Of a stretch of 51,901 bases of DNA, positions 44,879-51,901 are shown piece after piece. The DNA comes from Spirochaetota bacterium (GTDB lineage Bacteria > Spirochaetota > UBA4802 > JAFGJZ01), in NCBI GenBank assembly GCA_029554345.1, contig JAKPJF010000070.1, positions 1 to 51,901 on the forward strand, read 5' to 3'. The notes below the pieces were generated by a model. It was not told the origin of the DNA and ran no database searches. It worked only from the letters and a program-made list of their open reading frames with translations. Position 1 is the stretch's first letter, and every line of letters begins with the position of its first letter. Made by a program: the position numbers and the translations under genes.

Positions 44879-46882
44879 TTAGGCTTCATCTATATTATCG
44901 GTTTTGCGGAAAGATCTCTCGGCAAAATTTTCGAAAAGAGAAAGCTTCGTCTTTATTTTTTTATGCGGAAGCGATGAAAGAAAAACACGGCCGTAGCTCT
45001 TTGTCACGATTCTCGTGTCAAGAAGCGCGAGAATGCCGCAGTCGCCGCTGCTACGAATGAGTCTTCCGATGCCCTGCTTGAACTTAATAACAGCCGCAGG
45101 AAGCTGATAACCGGAAAAAGAATTTCCGCCGCACTTTTCGATATATTTCGATTTCGCTTCTACGTCGGGTCTTTCGGGCGGCAGAAAAGGAAGCTTGGTT
45201 ATAACAAGCGATTTGAGAAGATCGCCTTTTAGATCTATGCCCTGCCAGAAAGAATGCGTGCCGAGTAAAATCGAACCCGGATTTTCAATATAATATTTCG
45301 CCGTTCGGAAAGCGTCAAGGTCTGCCTGCGAATAAACTTTGCGGTCGGTGATTTCTTCAAGCTCTTCGCAAACCATATTCAAAGAGTCGTATGAAGTAAA
45401 AAGAGCCATCGTATTTCCATCTGTGAGCTCCGCGATTTCGTGAATGATCTTCGCTGTGTTTTCCGCGATCTCGCGGCTTCCGCTTTGGGGGAATGACTCG
45501 GGGATGAAAATTCCCATATTGCTCGAATAATCAAACGGCGAACCCAGAGCAATTTCGGAAGAATCCTCCGCACCGAGCGAATGCTTGATAAATGAAAAAT
45601 CGCCGTTGACGCTTAGCGTTGCCGAAACGAAAGCTGCGGCATGCGATGCCTCGTAAATTTCGCTTCTCATATATGATGAAATATCAAGAGGAATGCCGTA
45701 CAGGCTGATTTCCTTCCGGTCGTCGAGTTCCGCCCAGTAACCCCAGTCGTTTTCAAAACGCACGCAGAGCATCATCAAAGACTGCTTCGCTTCAAATACC
45801 GCGTTCTTCGCCGACGTAAGAATCATGTATTCCTGGGCTTCGGTGTTTGCCGATTCCTTACATTCCTCAAATGCCTTGAGCACGCGGGTCATCGCTTCGA
45901 TCAGATCATCGCCGCAATCGAGATTTTCTTTCAGGCTGAAAGTGCGTCTTCCGGCAAACATATCCTTCTGGGCAAGACTCATGAAAAACTTTCTGTTTTC
46001 AACATCAAGTTCGTTGAAACTTTCTTCAAGATTTTTCCTTTTAGCCGAGTCGCCGATTACACCAAGAACTTGCTTACGTTCTTTCGAGTGCATAAAATAA
46101 ACAGCCGACGAAAGCGTATTGACCGAGAAACCGAAACCGAGCTGTTCGCTCGCGATCTGTTCGGCTGAATGCGCCTCGTCAAGCACCGATACTTCAAACT
46201 TGGGAAGGTAGTTTTTGCCGAGTGCGATATTTGAAAAATAAAGATAATGATTCATTATGAGAATATGCGCTTCTTTCCATTCTTCGCGTGCAAGGGTAAA
46301 CGCACACGAAGAAAATCTTGAGCACTTAGCCGCAAAGCAGAATTCACTTTTGCGGCAGACACTGTTCCAGAGATCTTTTGACACATCCGCATCGAACATC
46401 GTAGTGACGCGGTTTTTTTTAGCAAATGACTCAATCGTCTGAAGATCTTTTTCAGAAGCTGTAAGAGGAACAAGACCCGAATTTATCATCTCGGCGTATC
46501 TGCGTTTGCAAAGATAATTTGACGAACCAAGACAAAGCGAAACTTTCAGCTCGGCTCCGAACTTATCGCGGAATATTTTTTTTATTAGAGGAATTTCTTT
46601 ATCGATCAATTGAAGCTGAAGCGATTTCGTCTCGGTAGAAACCGCCGCGCGCTCTCCGTTTTCAATGCAGTATTTCGCAAGAGGAATGAGATAAGCGAGA
46701 GTCTTACCCGTACCGGTTCCTGCCTCGGCAAGAGCGCTGCCGCCTTCGGCGAAAAAATCATCCATGAAACGCGCGAGTTTAAGCTGCTGTTCGCGCGGCT
46801 CAAAACCATCGACCTCAGCAGACAGCACACCGTCTTCCGCGAAAATGTCGTCGATGCTGATTTCTTTCATTAATTCTGTCAT
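44879..46882 (-). CDS. dinG: DinG/XPD-family ATP-dependent helicase
   Basis: 667 residues. Walker A EAGTGTGKTLAYL (about 53-65), four-cysteine Fe-S region (Cys residues in LCKRRY, VCRKSEFCFAAKC, SCAF), VLDEAHS Walker B (about 237), and C-terminal KQGIGRLIRSS (motif VI). It unwinds DNA with 5'-3' polarity, for repair and R-loop removal. The first Met is weakly supported; a second at residue 5 (46870) is equally likely. It stands alone and borders the hairpin-rich region. Confidence 0.92.
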   Translation of the reverse strand: MTELMKEISIDDIFAEDGVLSAEVDGFEPREQQLKLARFMDDFFAEGGSALAEAGTGTGKTLAYLIPLAKYCIENGERAAVSTETKSLQLQLIDKEIPLIKKIFRDKFGAELKVSLCLGSSNYLCKRRYAEMINSGLVPLTASEKDLQTIESFAKKNRVTTMFDADVSKDLWNSVCRKSEFCFAAKCSRFSSCAFTLAREEWKEAHILIMNHYLYFSNIALGKNYLPKFEVSVLDEAHSAEQIASEQLGFGFSVNTLSSAVYFMHSKERKQVLGVIGDSAKRKNLEESFNELDVENRKFFMSLAQKDMFAGRRTFSLKENLDCGDDLIEAMTRVLKAFEECKESANTEAQEYMILTSAKNAVFEAKQSLMMLCVRFENDWGYWAELDDRKEISLYGIPLDISSYMRSEIYEASHAAAFVSATLSVNGDFSFIKHSLGAEDSSEIALGSPFDYSSNMGIFIPESFPQSGSREIAENTAKIIHEIAELTDGNTMALFTSYDSLNMVCEELEEITDRKVYSQADLDAFRTAKYYIENPGSILLGTHSFWQGIDLKGDLLKSLVITKLPFLPPERPDVEAKSKYIEKCGGNSFSGYQLPAAVIKFKQGIGRLIRSSGDCGILALLDTRIVTKSYGRVFLSSLPHKKIKTKLSLFENFAERSFRKTDNIDEA

Positions 46883-47015
46883 TATATGAGATTTTCACGG
46901 TGAGGTTGAGGGTCAAGATATTTTTTGAGTTTCCGCACGGAGGCGGAAACATTGCCCGCGAGGACGACGAAGTCTTCAGCGGGAAAACGCAAACGTTACT
47001 TCATAGATTGGTGCG

Positions 47016-47088
47016 TGAAATCAATTTAAAATCGCATTCGAAGCGAATAGGACATTAGCTGAGAGTAAGAAATAATATATTGATTTCA
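47016..47088. repeat. 73-bp inverted-repeat-bounded element
   Basis: TGAAATCAAT (47016-47025) and its exact complement ATTGATTTCA (47079-47088) enclose 53 bp with an inner ATTCG/CGAAT hairpin. This is the layout of a small MITE or cruciform; no flanking target duplication was found. Confidence 0.5.
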
Positions 47089-47358
47089 ATAATAAATTCG
47101 CACGGTGCGGGCAAACCCCCAAAGGTGCTATTTCCCGAGGGTCGGGATACCACACAAGGCTTCTTGCGATGCCTTTTGTTGCAACCTCCTGTTGCATATT
47201 GAAGGTATCGCTTCGCAGGGATCGTTCCTGCTGCCTTATGAATCTGATTTCGCATGGATCATGCAAAAATATTCAAAGGGCGTTCCACGCCCTTTACCTG
47301 GTTTTCGCATGGTGTCATGCAAAACACAAAAGGTGCTCCGCACCTTTTAAATCCGTTT

Positions 47359-47393
47359 GTCCATTTCTTTTGCGTCGCCCAAAAGAAATGGAC
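47359..47393. repeat. 14-bp perfect stem-loop
   Basis: GTCCATTTCTTTTG (47359-47372), 7-nt loop, CAAAAGAAATGGAC (47380-47393). It is the longest palindrome of the region and is extended by two or three further pairs. The CTTTTG/CAAAAG core resembles terminators on both strands but lacks a T-run. Confidence 0.8.
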
Positions 47394-47494
47394 GAAAGAA
47401 AAGGGCGCCGCTGCGCGGTGCTTGTCGCGCGTATTCCTCACACCGGCTTTGCCGGATGCTGCGGACGCGCGAGTTGAGTCTGTCTGCGACAGAC

Positions 47495-47861
47495 GTTTTA
47501 AATTCTTTTTCAGTTCATTCGTCTTTTTCTGAAGCAATTAAATCACGGCAGAAAGTCCTCTCCCTGAAGCCTGCAACTTGATTAAAATAAATCATAATTC
47601 CGGGAGAGGGCACATGTAATTTTCTCTGGAGCAAGCGGTTTATTTTGGATTTGACATTATCAAAAAGATTTTCCATAAAGATTTTAGTGATCATTTAGCG
47701 GATATGATTTATGTAGTTCGACAGCGATAATTGCTGAGTCAGGCATGGAAACTACTGAGAGGATTTTGGAGAAAGAATCGATTTACTAAAACTAATCAGC
47801 TCACATCTGTAGTTATTCGAAACGATTGTAAACCAATTTTTATTATGTGTTTAATTAAAAC
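47495..47861. other. Non-coding AT-rich stretch before the dGTPase gene
   Basis: No gene is supported. A short open frame (47620-47730, plus strand) encodes 36 residues of plausible protein, with FDIIKKIFHKDFSDHLADMI, but has no start codon or ribosome-binding site and may be a gene remnant. The rest shows no terminator with a T-run for the leftward dGTPase gene, though AT-rich sequence at 47840-47861 could serve. Confidence 0.5.
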
Positions 47862-49259
47862 TTAAATAGGCTTAAAAATTGATTCTGGACTTTCAGAAAA
47901 CAATCTACAATAGAATTCAATTGCATACCTATCAGTCATACCTGCAACAAAATCGCCAATTGTTCTTTTTTTCATTGTTTCATCAGAATAATTATAAATT
48001 TCCTGATAATCTCTGGGTAATAATTTCGGGTTTTTACTTATTGCATCAAATATTTTTGACACTATATCGCGTCCTCTATGTTCAGATACTCTCAACATAG
48101 GAGAATTAATAATATTAACATAATTATACTGTTTCAGAACTTCTACCATCTTATATGTATTATCTTCAAAATATACTTTAGATTGTTCAGGATTTTTACT
48201 ATTAAAATCGAATATTATTCCATTCATAAAATTTTTAATTAATTTTGATGTGAATTGTGTCCGCAAGTAGCCATCTTGACACATCTCCTTTGATGCGATA
48301 TAGTACAATGAATTTGTTATTAAGCTTTGAGCATAAAGGTCTTTCTGAATTATTTGATCATTCATTCCCGTATTGAATGTATCTATAAAAAAATCTTCGA
48401 AAATGTAATACAACTGATCTTTTATTTCTTCATTACTAATTTCTATGTCTGCTGGTAAGCGCTTCTTAATCTCATCCACTATATAAGAATTAACACTTGT
48501 AAAATCTAATGGATTTACAAAACCTGCTTTTAAGGCATCCTCTAAGTCATATGTTGAATATGCGATATCGTCCGCAATATCCATTATTGAACATTCGATA
48601 GTTTTGAACTTCATTTCACAATAATTAGGCGATACTGCTTCTTTAATTTCTTTAACTAATTGATCATCAAAATAATAAAATCCTTTTTCTGGTTTTTCTC
48701 TTTTATTGTCTCCTGAAGATATTTTATTGTCATACTTCAAAATTGAGGCCAAACTTCTAAAAGTCAGATTCAATCCCCTTCTTAAGTCTTCATGCGTTTC
48801 AACATCTATGGGACTTATGCTATTTGATATTTTAACCTTTTTCTCAATTTTAGTTAATACTCTGAAAGTCTGCGCATTTCCTTCATAGCCACCCACATCT
48901 TTCAATAAATCATCCAAAGCATATTCTCCATTATGACCAAATGGAGGATGTCCCAAATCATGAGCCAATGCAGCAAACTCTACAAGATCAGTATCAATCT
49001 GCAGTTCTTTATTTATAATTTCTTCAGATTGATTTATTTTTAAAGCAATACTTTTACTAATTTGAGCCACTTCAAGGGAGTGAGTCAACCGATTTCGGAA
49101 AAAATCTGACTCAAAACCAGGGAATAGTTGAGTTTTACCATGAAGGCGTCTAAATGAGGAGGAATGGAGTAACCTTGAAAAGTCTCTTCGGAAATCAGAT
49201 CGATAATTTTCTATTTTTTCAAATTCAATTTGTCGTTTGTAATCGGAAGCCTTGTACAT
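47862..49259 (-). CDS. dgt: Deoxyguanosinetriphosphate triphosphohydrolase-like dNTPase (HD domain)
   Basis: 465 residues from the ATG at 49259 (a TTG two codons earlier is less likely). SAMHD1/dGTPase-type HD domain: RRDFSRLLHSSSFRRLHGKTQ, NRLTHSLEVAQ (His60), HDLGHPPFGHNGE (His100, Asp101) and ADDIAYSTYDLEDALKAG with the later metal Asp. It removes triphosphate from dNTPs to give nucleosides. Some homologues defend against phages by emptying the dNTP pool; the family also has housekeeping members. A 57-aa ORF with a strong ribosome-binding site ends 9 bp upstream. Composition is more AT-rich than the housekeeping genes to the left. Confidence 0.92.
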   Translation of the reverse strand: MYKASDYKRQIEFEKIENYRSDFRRDFSRLLHSSSFRRLHGKTQLFPGFESDFFRNRLTHSLEVAQISKSIALKINQSEEIINKELQIDTDLVEFAALAHDLGHPPFGHNGEYALDDLLKDVGGYEGNAQTFRVLTKIEKKVKISNSISPIDVETHEDLRRGLNLTFRSLASILKYDNKISSGDNKREKPEKGFYYFDDQLVKEIKEAVSPNYCEMKFKTIECSIMDIADDIAYSTYDLEDALKAGFVNPLDFTSVNSYIVDEIKKRLPADIEISNEEIKDQLYYIFEDFFIDTFNTGMNDQIIQKDLYAQSLITNSLYYIASKEMCQDGYLRTQFTSKLIKNFMNGIIFDFNSKNPEQSKVYFEDNTYKMVEVLKQYNYVNIINSPMLRVSEHRGRDIVSKIFDAISKNPKLLPRDYQEIYNYSDETMKKRTIGDFVAGMTDRYAIEFYCRLFSESPESIFKPI

Positions 49260-49268
49260 TCTCAAATA

Positions 49269-49442
49269 TTACTTGGTAGAATTATACCTGTTATTATTTT
49301 CCAAAGAATCATGCTTATTATCGATAGACCTTGCCTCACACCTAAGCTTCCCCTCATTTGCCATTTTTGTCATATGATTATTTGATTGGACGTGATTCAC
49401 AATATTTTTAAGGTAATTGTTCTCTGGTATTGAATGATTCAT
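49269..49442 (-). CDS. Small protein (57 aa) upstream of the dGTPase
   Basis: 57 residues, beginning MNHSIPENNYLKNIVNHVQS and ending RYNSTK. GGAGGT lies 5 nt before the ATG at 49442, an excellent ribosome-binding site, and its stop is 9 bp before the dGTPase ATG. It is polar and Asn/His-rich, no membrane segment or recognised motif. A small protein cotranscribed with a potentially toxic dNTPase could be a regulator, inhibitor or trigger; that is inference. It is too short for most annotation pipelines. Confidence 0.7.
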   Translation of the reverse strand: MNHSIPENNYLKNIVNHVQSNNHMTKMANEGKLRCEARSIDNKHDSLENNNRYNSTK

Positions 49443-49474
49443 AAAGACCTCCGTTTACTCGCAGTCGTAAACTA

Positions 49475-49502
49475 AAGATAATGTGTTATAATGACTTGTC
49501 AA
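49475..49502 (-). promoter_or_regulatory. Promoter for the small-protein/dGTPase operon
   Basis: On the minus strand TTGACA (49502-49497), 16-bp spacer, TATCTT (49480-49475). It predicts a start near 49467, 25 nt before the ATG, with GGAGGT in the leader. It drives away from the YaaC-like operon. Confidence 0.55.
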
Positions 49503-49970
49503 TTACTTAATCACTGATTCGGATAATAATCTAATTAAGTTGTTTATTTATTTATACAATATTGCAAAATGTGTTTGTGCAATATAAATTACTCCCCGAT
49601 TCTTAGTTCGCTTAGTCAATATTTGAATCACTCTTTTGCGCCTGCTTCATTCAGAATGATGTTCGATCTTCGGGACATAACTATCATAAGAGCACCGCAA
49701 TTTCTTACATTGAACAGTAACCAACCTTGATCTGGTCGCTCGAATTAATCTCTGTTTGAGTATCCAGATCATACGTCTGCTTTATGATTCCGAGCTATAA
49801 AATGAGTAAATTAACCAATGATAGTATCGACAAGTAAATTCCAGGTTCGATTTCATTCAGCCCAAAAAGTATTTTAAACCATAATTGATTTTATGTTGAC
49901 TTGTCATGCAATTGACTGACTAAAATACTTTCCGAAGAGTTGTGTGAAATTTTTATATTGAGGATATTTC
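49503..49970. other. Divergent intergenic region with inverted repeat
   Basis: About 470 bp without a supported gene between the two divergent units. It holds an 8-bp inverted repeat ATATTGCA/TGCAATAT (49559-49566 and 49578-49585, 11 bp between), a possible regulator site. Other landmarks are the promoter at 49896 and AT-rich runs. No terminator-like or RNA-like fold was recognised. Confidence 0.55.
49896..49926 (+). promoter_or_regulatory. Possible promoter for the YaaC-like gene
   Basis: TTGACT (49896-49901), a long 19-bp spacer and TAAAAT (49921-49926, 5 of 6). It predicts a start near 49933 and a leader of about 38 nt with GAGGAT 7 nt before the ATG. Confidence 0.42.
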
Positions 49971-51002
49971 ATGAATCCGGTGATAATAAACAATAAATCG
50001 GTTAAACCTCATAAAGCCTATAAAAATCCTTTAATGCAAAGCAGAAATGTTTTAACTAATAGCCCTTGGGAATTTGTATCGCTATGGCTAAAAAAAGAAA
50101 AAAAGCATCGTGCTTTATTCTTCTGGAATCAAGCCCATGAATTTTCAAATACATCTTCCAGTTTATCAATTCAATCATCTCCGTTATTACACTATTATTC
50201 TTTTATGAATATGGTCAAAGCGATGCTCGTATCAAAAAATATTAGTTTTGAAGAAATACACGGCATTAAATCACACAATTTGCGCGGTGTTTCAAAAAAA
50301 ATAACATTATGTAACGAAGGAGTGAAAATATTAAAAAAAGGAATTCTTTCATCACTCTCGTTATATCTTAATGAAACATCAATTGATGATATTTATAGCT
50401 TAGAAGAACTTCTATATAATATACCATGTATTCATAGAACATTTTGCTTAACCTATAAAACAGTTAAGGATCTTTTCATACCATTGACAAATTGTGAATA
50501 TCAATACGACAGTTCTAACAATGTTTACTGTGTTGCAAAAGTGACATCAGAATTCGTTGATAATAAACTAAGTAGTATTTTACCAGAATCATTTGAAATG
50601 ATAAATACAGATGGAACCATTAGATCTATTCCCTCTATTTCTATTTCAAATCCAAATAATATTTCTTTATCCGATGTTAATCAGATTTCAGATTTAAATA
50701 CTATACTCCGAAAAGATTTGCAATATATTAATGGAGCAACAGCTTTATGGTATTTAAAATGCAACAGATGCCATCCGAAAAGAATCGACAGATATCCATT
50801 AACCATTATGCTTGCAGTCATGCATCGGCTAAGTGAATTATGCAGATATAAACCTATTGAACTCTCTGCTTTTTTGGAAGGACAAAAAAATTGGCTTATC
50901 AGTGAATTTATAAATATGACATCAAAACAGTTTCTCGATGAAATCGCTAGTGAGATTACGGGCCATCAATTTTTAATTCCTAATATTAGGCAGGCATCTT
51001 AA
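49971..51002 (+). CDS. YaaC-like protein
   Basis: 343 residues. HYYSFMNMVKAMLVSKNISF with the following HGI, the later LEELLYNIPCIHRTF, and the C-terminal SELCRYKPIELSAF and WLISEFINMTSKQFLDEI match, in my reading, the YaaC family, named for a Bacillus subtilis protein of unknown function encoded next to guaB. It is mostly helical, with no signal or membrane segment. It is two bases ahead of a nucleoside deoxyribosyltransferase-fold gene, so they are coupled. Exact function unknown; YaaC-like proteins also turn up in accessory islands. Confidence 0.62.
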   Translation: MNPVIINNKSVKPHKAYKNPLMQSRNVLTNSPWEFVSLWLKKEKKHRALFFWNQAHEFSNTSSSLSIQSSPLLHYYSFMNMVKAMLVSKNISFEEIHGIKSHNLRGVSKKITLCNEGVKILKKGILSSLSLYLNETSIDDIYSLEELLYNIPCIHRTFCLTYKTVKDLFIPLTNCEYQYDSSNNVYCVAKVTSEFVDNKLSSILPESFEMINTDGTIRSIPSISISNPNNISLSDVNQISDLNTILRKDLQYINGATALWYLKCNRCHPKRIDRYPLTIMLAVMHRLSELCRYKPIELSAFLEGQKNWLISEFINMTSKQFLDEIASEITGHQFLIPNIRQAS

Positions 51003-51004
51003 AA

Positions 51005-51529
51005 ATGTGCCTAAATAATCAATTATATATTGCAAGTGCCCTGACCCATGTCCCTAGAGAGTTATTTGACAAATACTCATCATTTATACATGATTTGGCA
51101 ACAGACATCGAAGAAAAATATGCCTGCAATGTCAAATACGCATTAAAACACAGCGATCCTCAATTAGCAAGTCTGCCAATTGAAACTAGACCAAATGCAT
51201 GTTATATTTGGGATCGAAAAATGGTCGAAGATTCTTGTTTAATAATCGCAGAAGCTAGTTTTCCCTCTATCGGGCTGGGTATCGAATTGCAAATTGCACA
51301 AACACTGAATATACCTATTATATTGTTATTTAACAAATCATTAAATCAGGCAAATCCTGTTGATTATTTTAATCCTGATGGCTCTCATCATTCATTGCAA
51401 ATTGGTGAAGGATATATCTCTTATATGGCACTTGGTCTACCTAACGTAAAATCAATCATCTCTCATAACTACGAGACAATACATATCATGAATCAATTAA
51501 TCAATTTCAACTTACAAATAAAATGTTAA
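51005..51529 (+). CDS. Nucleoside 2-deoxyribosyltransferase-like protein
   Basis: 174 residues. A Rossmann-like fold of the NDT family: LYIASALTH at the N terminus, then DSCLIIAEASFPSIGLGIELQIA (72-98), where PSIGLGIEL is the family signature and Glu94 the likely nucleophile. IPIILLFNKS is the next strand. NDT enzymes cut the N-glycosidic bond of deoxynucleosides or swap the base; related folds occur in NAD-degrading and defence proteins, so the substrate could be a nucleotide. Its ATG is 2 bp after the YaaC-like stop, with no separate ribosome-binding site, so it is translationally coupled. Confidence 0.75.
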   Translation: MCLNNQLYIASALTHVPRELFDKYSSFIHDLATDIEEKYACNVKYALKHSDPQLASLPIETRPNACYIWDRKMVEDSCLIIAEASFPSIGLGIELQIAQTLNIPIILLFNKSLNQANPVDYFNPDGSHHSLQIGEGYISYMALGLPNVKSIISHNYETIHIMNQLINFNLQIKC

Positions 51530-51774
51530 ATAACATAAGAACTGCACATAACGAATCTACCGAATAGAGGGCATCACCTCTTTGTCATCCTCTTCCTTCC
51601 ACCGTGTTCCTGCTCCCGTCTTTTCACAGCACAATCAAGCTATGTTTCCATTCTCCGCTAAACAATTAATATTCAATTACAATCTCATGACCGTGAAGAA
51701 CCTGCCCGCGTGCTCACAATAAAAAACGAATGATTGTAAAAACCTTCAAACGTCGCGCACAGCGCGACACCACT
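51530..51774. other. Non-coding stretch with hairpin beside the intron
   Basis: About 245 bp without a supported gene. At 51752-51768 GTCGCGC (51752-51758) and GCGCGAC (51762-51768) form a 7-bp perfect hairpin with a 3-nt loop, in the same style as the hairpins at 47275-47494. On the minus strand it is followed by GTTTGAAGGTTTTT, so it could act as a terminator. A weak GAGG/CCTC hairpin occurs near 51567. Confidence 0.55.
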
Positions 51775-51901
51775 GTTGAGGTAGAGACAGTCATTACTGA
51801 CTGCCCCCCTCTCAGAACCGTACGTGCCCTATTAAGGCATACGGCTCCCGATAATGCTTCCGGTTAAATGTCATTTTACATTCACATAATCAGGTAATGC
51901 A
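51775..51901 (-). mobile_element. Group II intron, 3' end (domains V and VI)
   Basis: On the minus strand, 51847-51815 reads as a 33-nt domain V: GAGCCGTATG and CACGTACGGTTC pair with the usual AGC triad and G-U pairs. It is followed by domain VI (51813-51778), whose stem GAGG...CAGTCA / TGACTG...CCTC has a single bulged A at 51782, 7 nt from the predicted 3' end (AAC at 51777-51775), as expected for the branch point. The intron is read leftward; its body and any reverse transcriptase lie beyond the window. A stop codon at 51873-51871 could end that reading frame. It abuts the hairpin at 51752-51768. Confidence 0.88.

Larger units (their letters stand above)
46929..47494. repeat. Hairpin-rich intergenic region (about ten perfect palindromes)
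   Basis: Non-coding stretch packed with short perfect stem-loops: GTTTCCGC/GCGGAAAC (46929-46950), AAAGGGCG/CGCCCTTT (47275-47295), GCATG/CATGC (47307-47320), AAAAGGTGC/GCACCTTTT (47328-47348), a 14-bp stem at 47359-47393, GCGCCGC/GCGGTGC (47404-47421), CCGGC/GCCGG (47443-47455) and GTCTGTC/GACAGAC (47478-47494). Most have 3-7-nt loops. Open frames on both strands here reflect the palindromes and not genes. Similar REP-like clusters occur as mobile or degraded repeats in other genomes. Confidence 0.75.

Noticed and set aside
46929-47494. CRISPR array
   Set aside because: The hairpins are all different; there are no regularly spaced identical direct repeats with spacers, and no cas genes.
47254-47537. 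Overlapping open frames of about 92 codons on both strands in the hairpin region
   Set aside because: They mirror each other because the DNA is palindromic; there is no ribosome-binding site and no protein-like domain.
47862-51529. Identification of the cluster as a named defence system that contains a dNTPase
   Set aside because: No nucleotidyltransferase, protease, TIR or cyclase partner was seen, so none of the described multi-gene systems I know fits; it is reported only as a candidate.

Overview
The window looks like chromosome from a diderm, fairly AT-rich bacterium, most likely a spirochaete of the Treponema/Spirochaetaceae kind. The pointers are many lipoproteins and signal-peptide proteins, a LolB-like/TPR pair, a cyclic-nucleotide-binding domain fused to TPR repeats beside a second Crp-like protein, group I BirA without a DNA-binding domain, and GTP-type PEP carboxykinase. 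The assignment is an inference from gene content; no rRNA or phylogenetic marker was compared. Coding density is very high: 4-bp ATGA overlaps are common, and five convergent gene pairs meet or overlap at their stop codons.

Layout. 1-9.4 kb: tail of a solute-binding protein, then a leftward C3/C4 cluster (biotin ligase, biotin-dependent carboxyltransferase, GTP-PEPCK), a BASS-type transporter, and two adjacent signalling proteins (receiver-PAS-PAS-kinase and a receiver-ATPase with no kinase histidine). 9.6-17.4 kb: rightward amidohydrolase, cNMP-TPR protein, Crp-like protein, tRNA-Arg(CCU), prfA, prmC, TPR protein and LolB-like lipoprotein. 17.4-23 kb: YhhN-like membrane protein, XRE-cupin regulator, MATE-LacI operon with a clear LacI-type operator, and a medium-chain-type acyl-CoA synthetase. 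23.1-29.7 kb: LEA-like protein and folE2, a TonB-C-like lipoprotein, DedA, two unknown proteins, then gatC, pyrK and tgt. 29.7-38.8 kb: one leftward operon with all seven shikimate steps (aroF-aroB-aroD-aroE/aroK fusion-aroA-aroC) followed by pheA, tyrA, a zincin-like protein and a thioesterase. 39-46.9 kb: alr, a 54-aa small protein, an envelope protein, a four-gene LysM-lipoprotein operon and dinG.

From about 46.9 kb to the end the character changes. A 0.6-kb non-coding stretch packed with perfect hairpins leads into an AT-richer accessory segment. This holds two divergent units: a previously hidden 57-aa protein plus a dGTPase-family dNTP triphosphohydrolase (leftward), and a YaaC-like protein plus a nucleoside 2-deoxyribosyltransferase-fold protein (rightward). 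The far end is the 3' end of a group II intron, with recognisable domains V and VI and a bulged branch-point A, lying leftward beside another hairpin of the same style. A dNTP hydrolase, a nucleoside-cleaving fold and a YaaC protein together, bracketed by mobile or repeat DNA, make this the best candidate for an undescribed nucleotide-targeting (possibly anti-phage) system. That function is inference.
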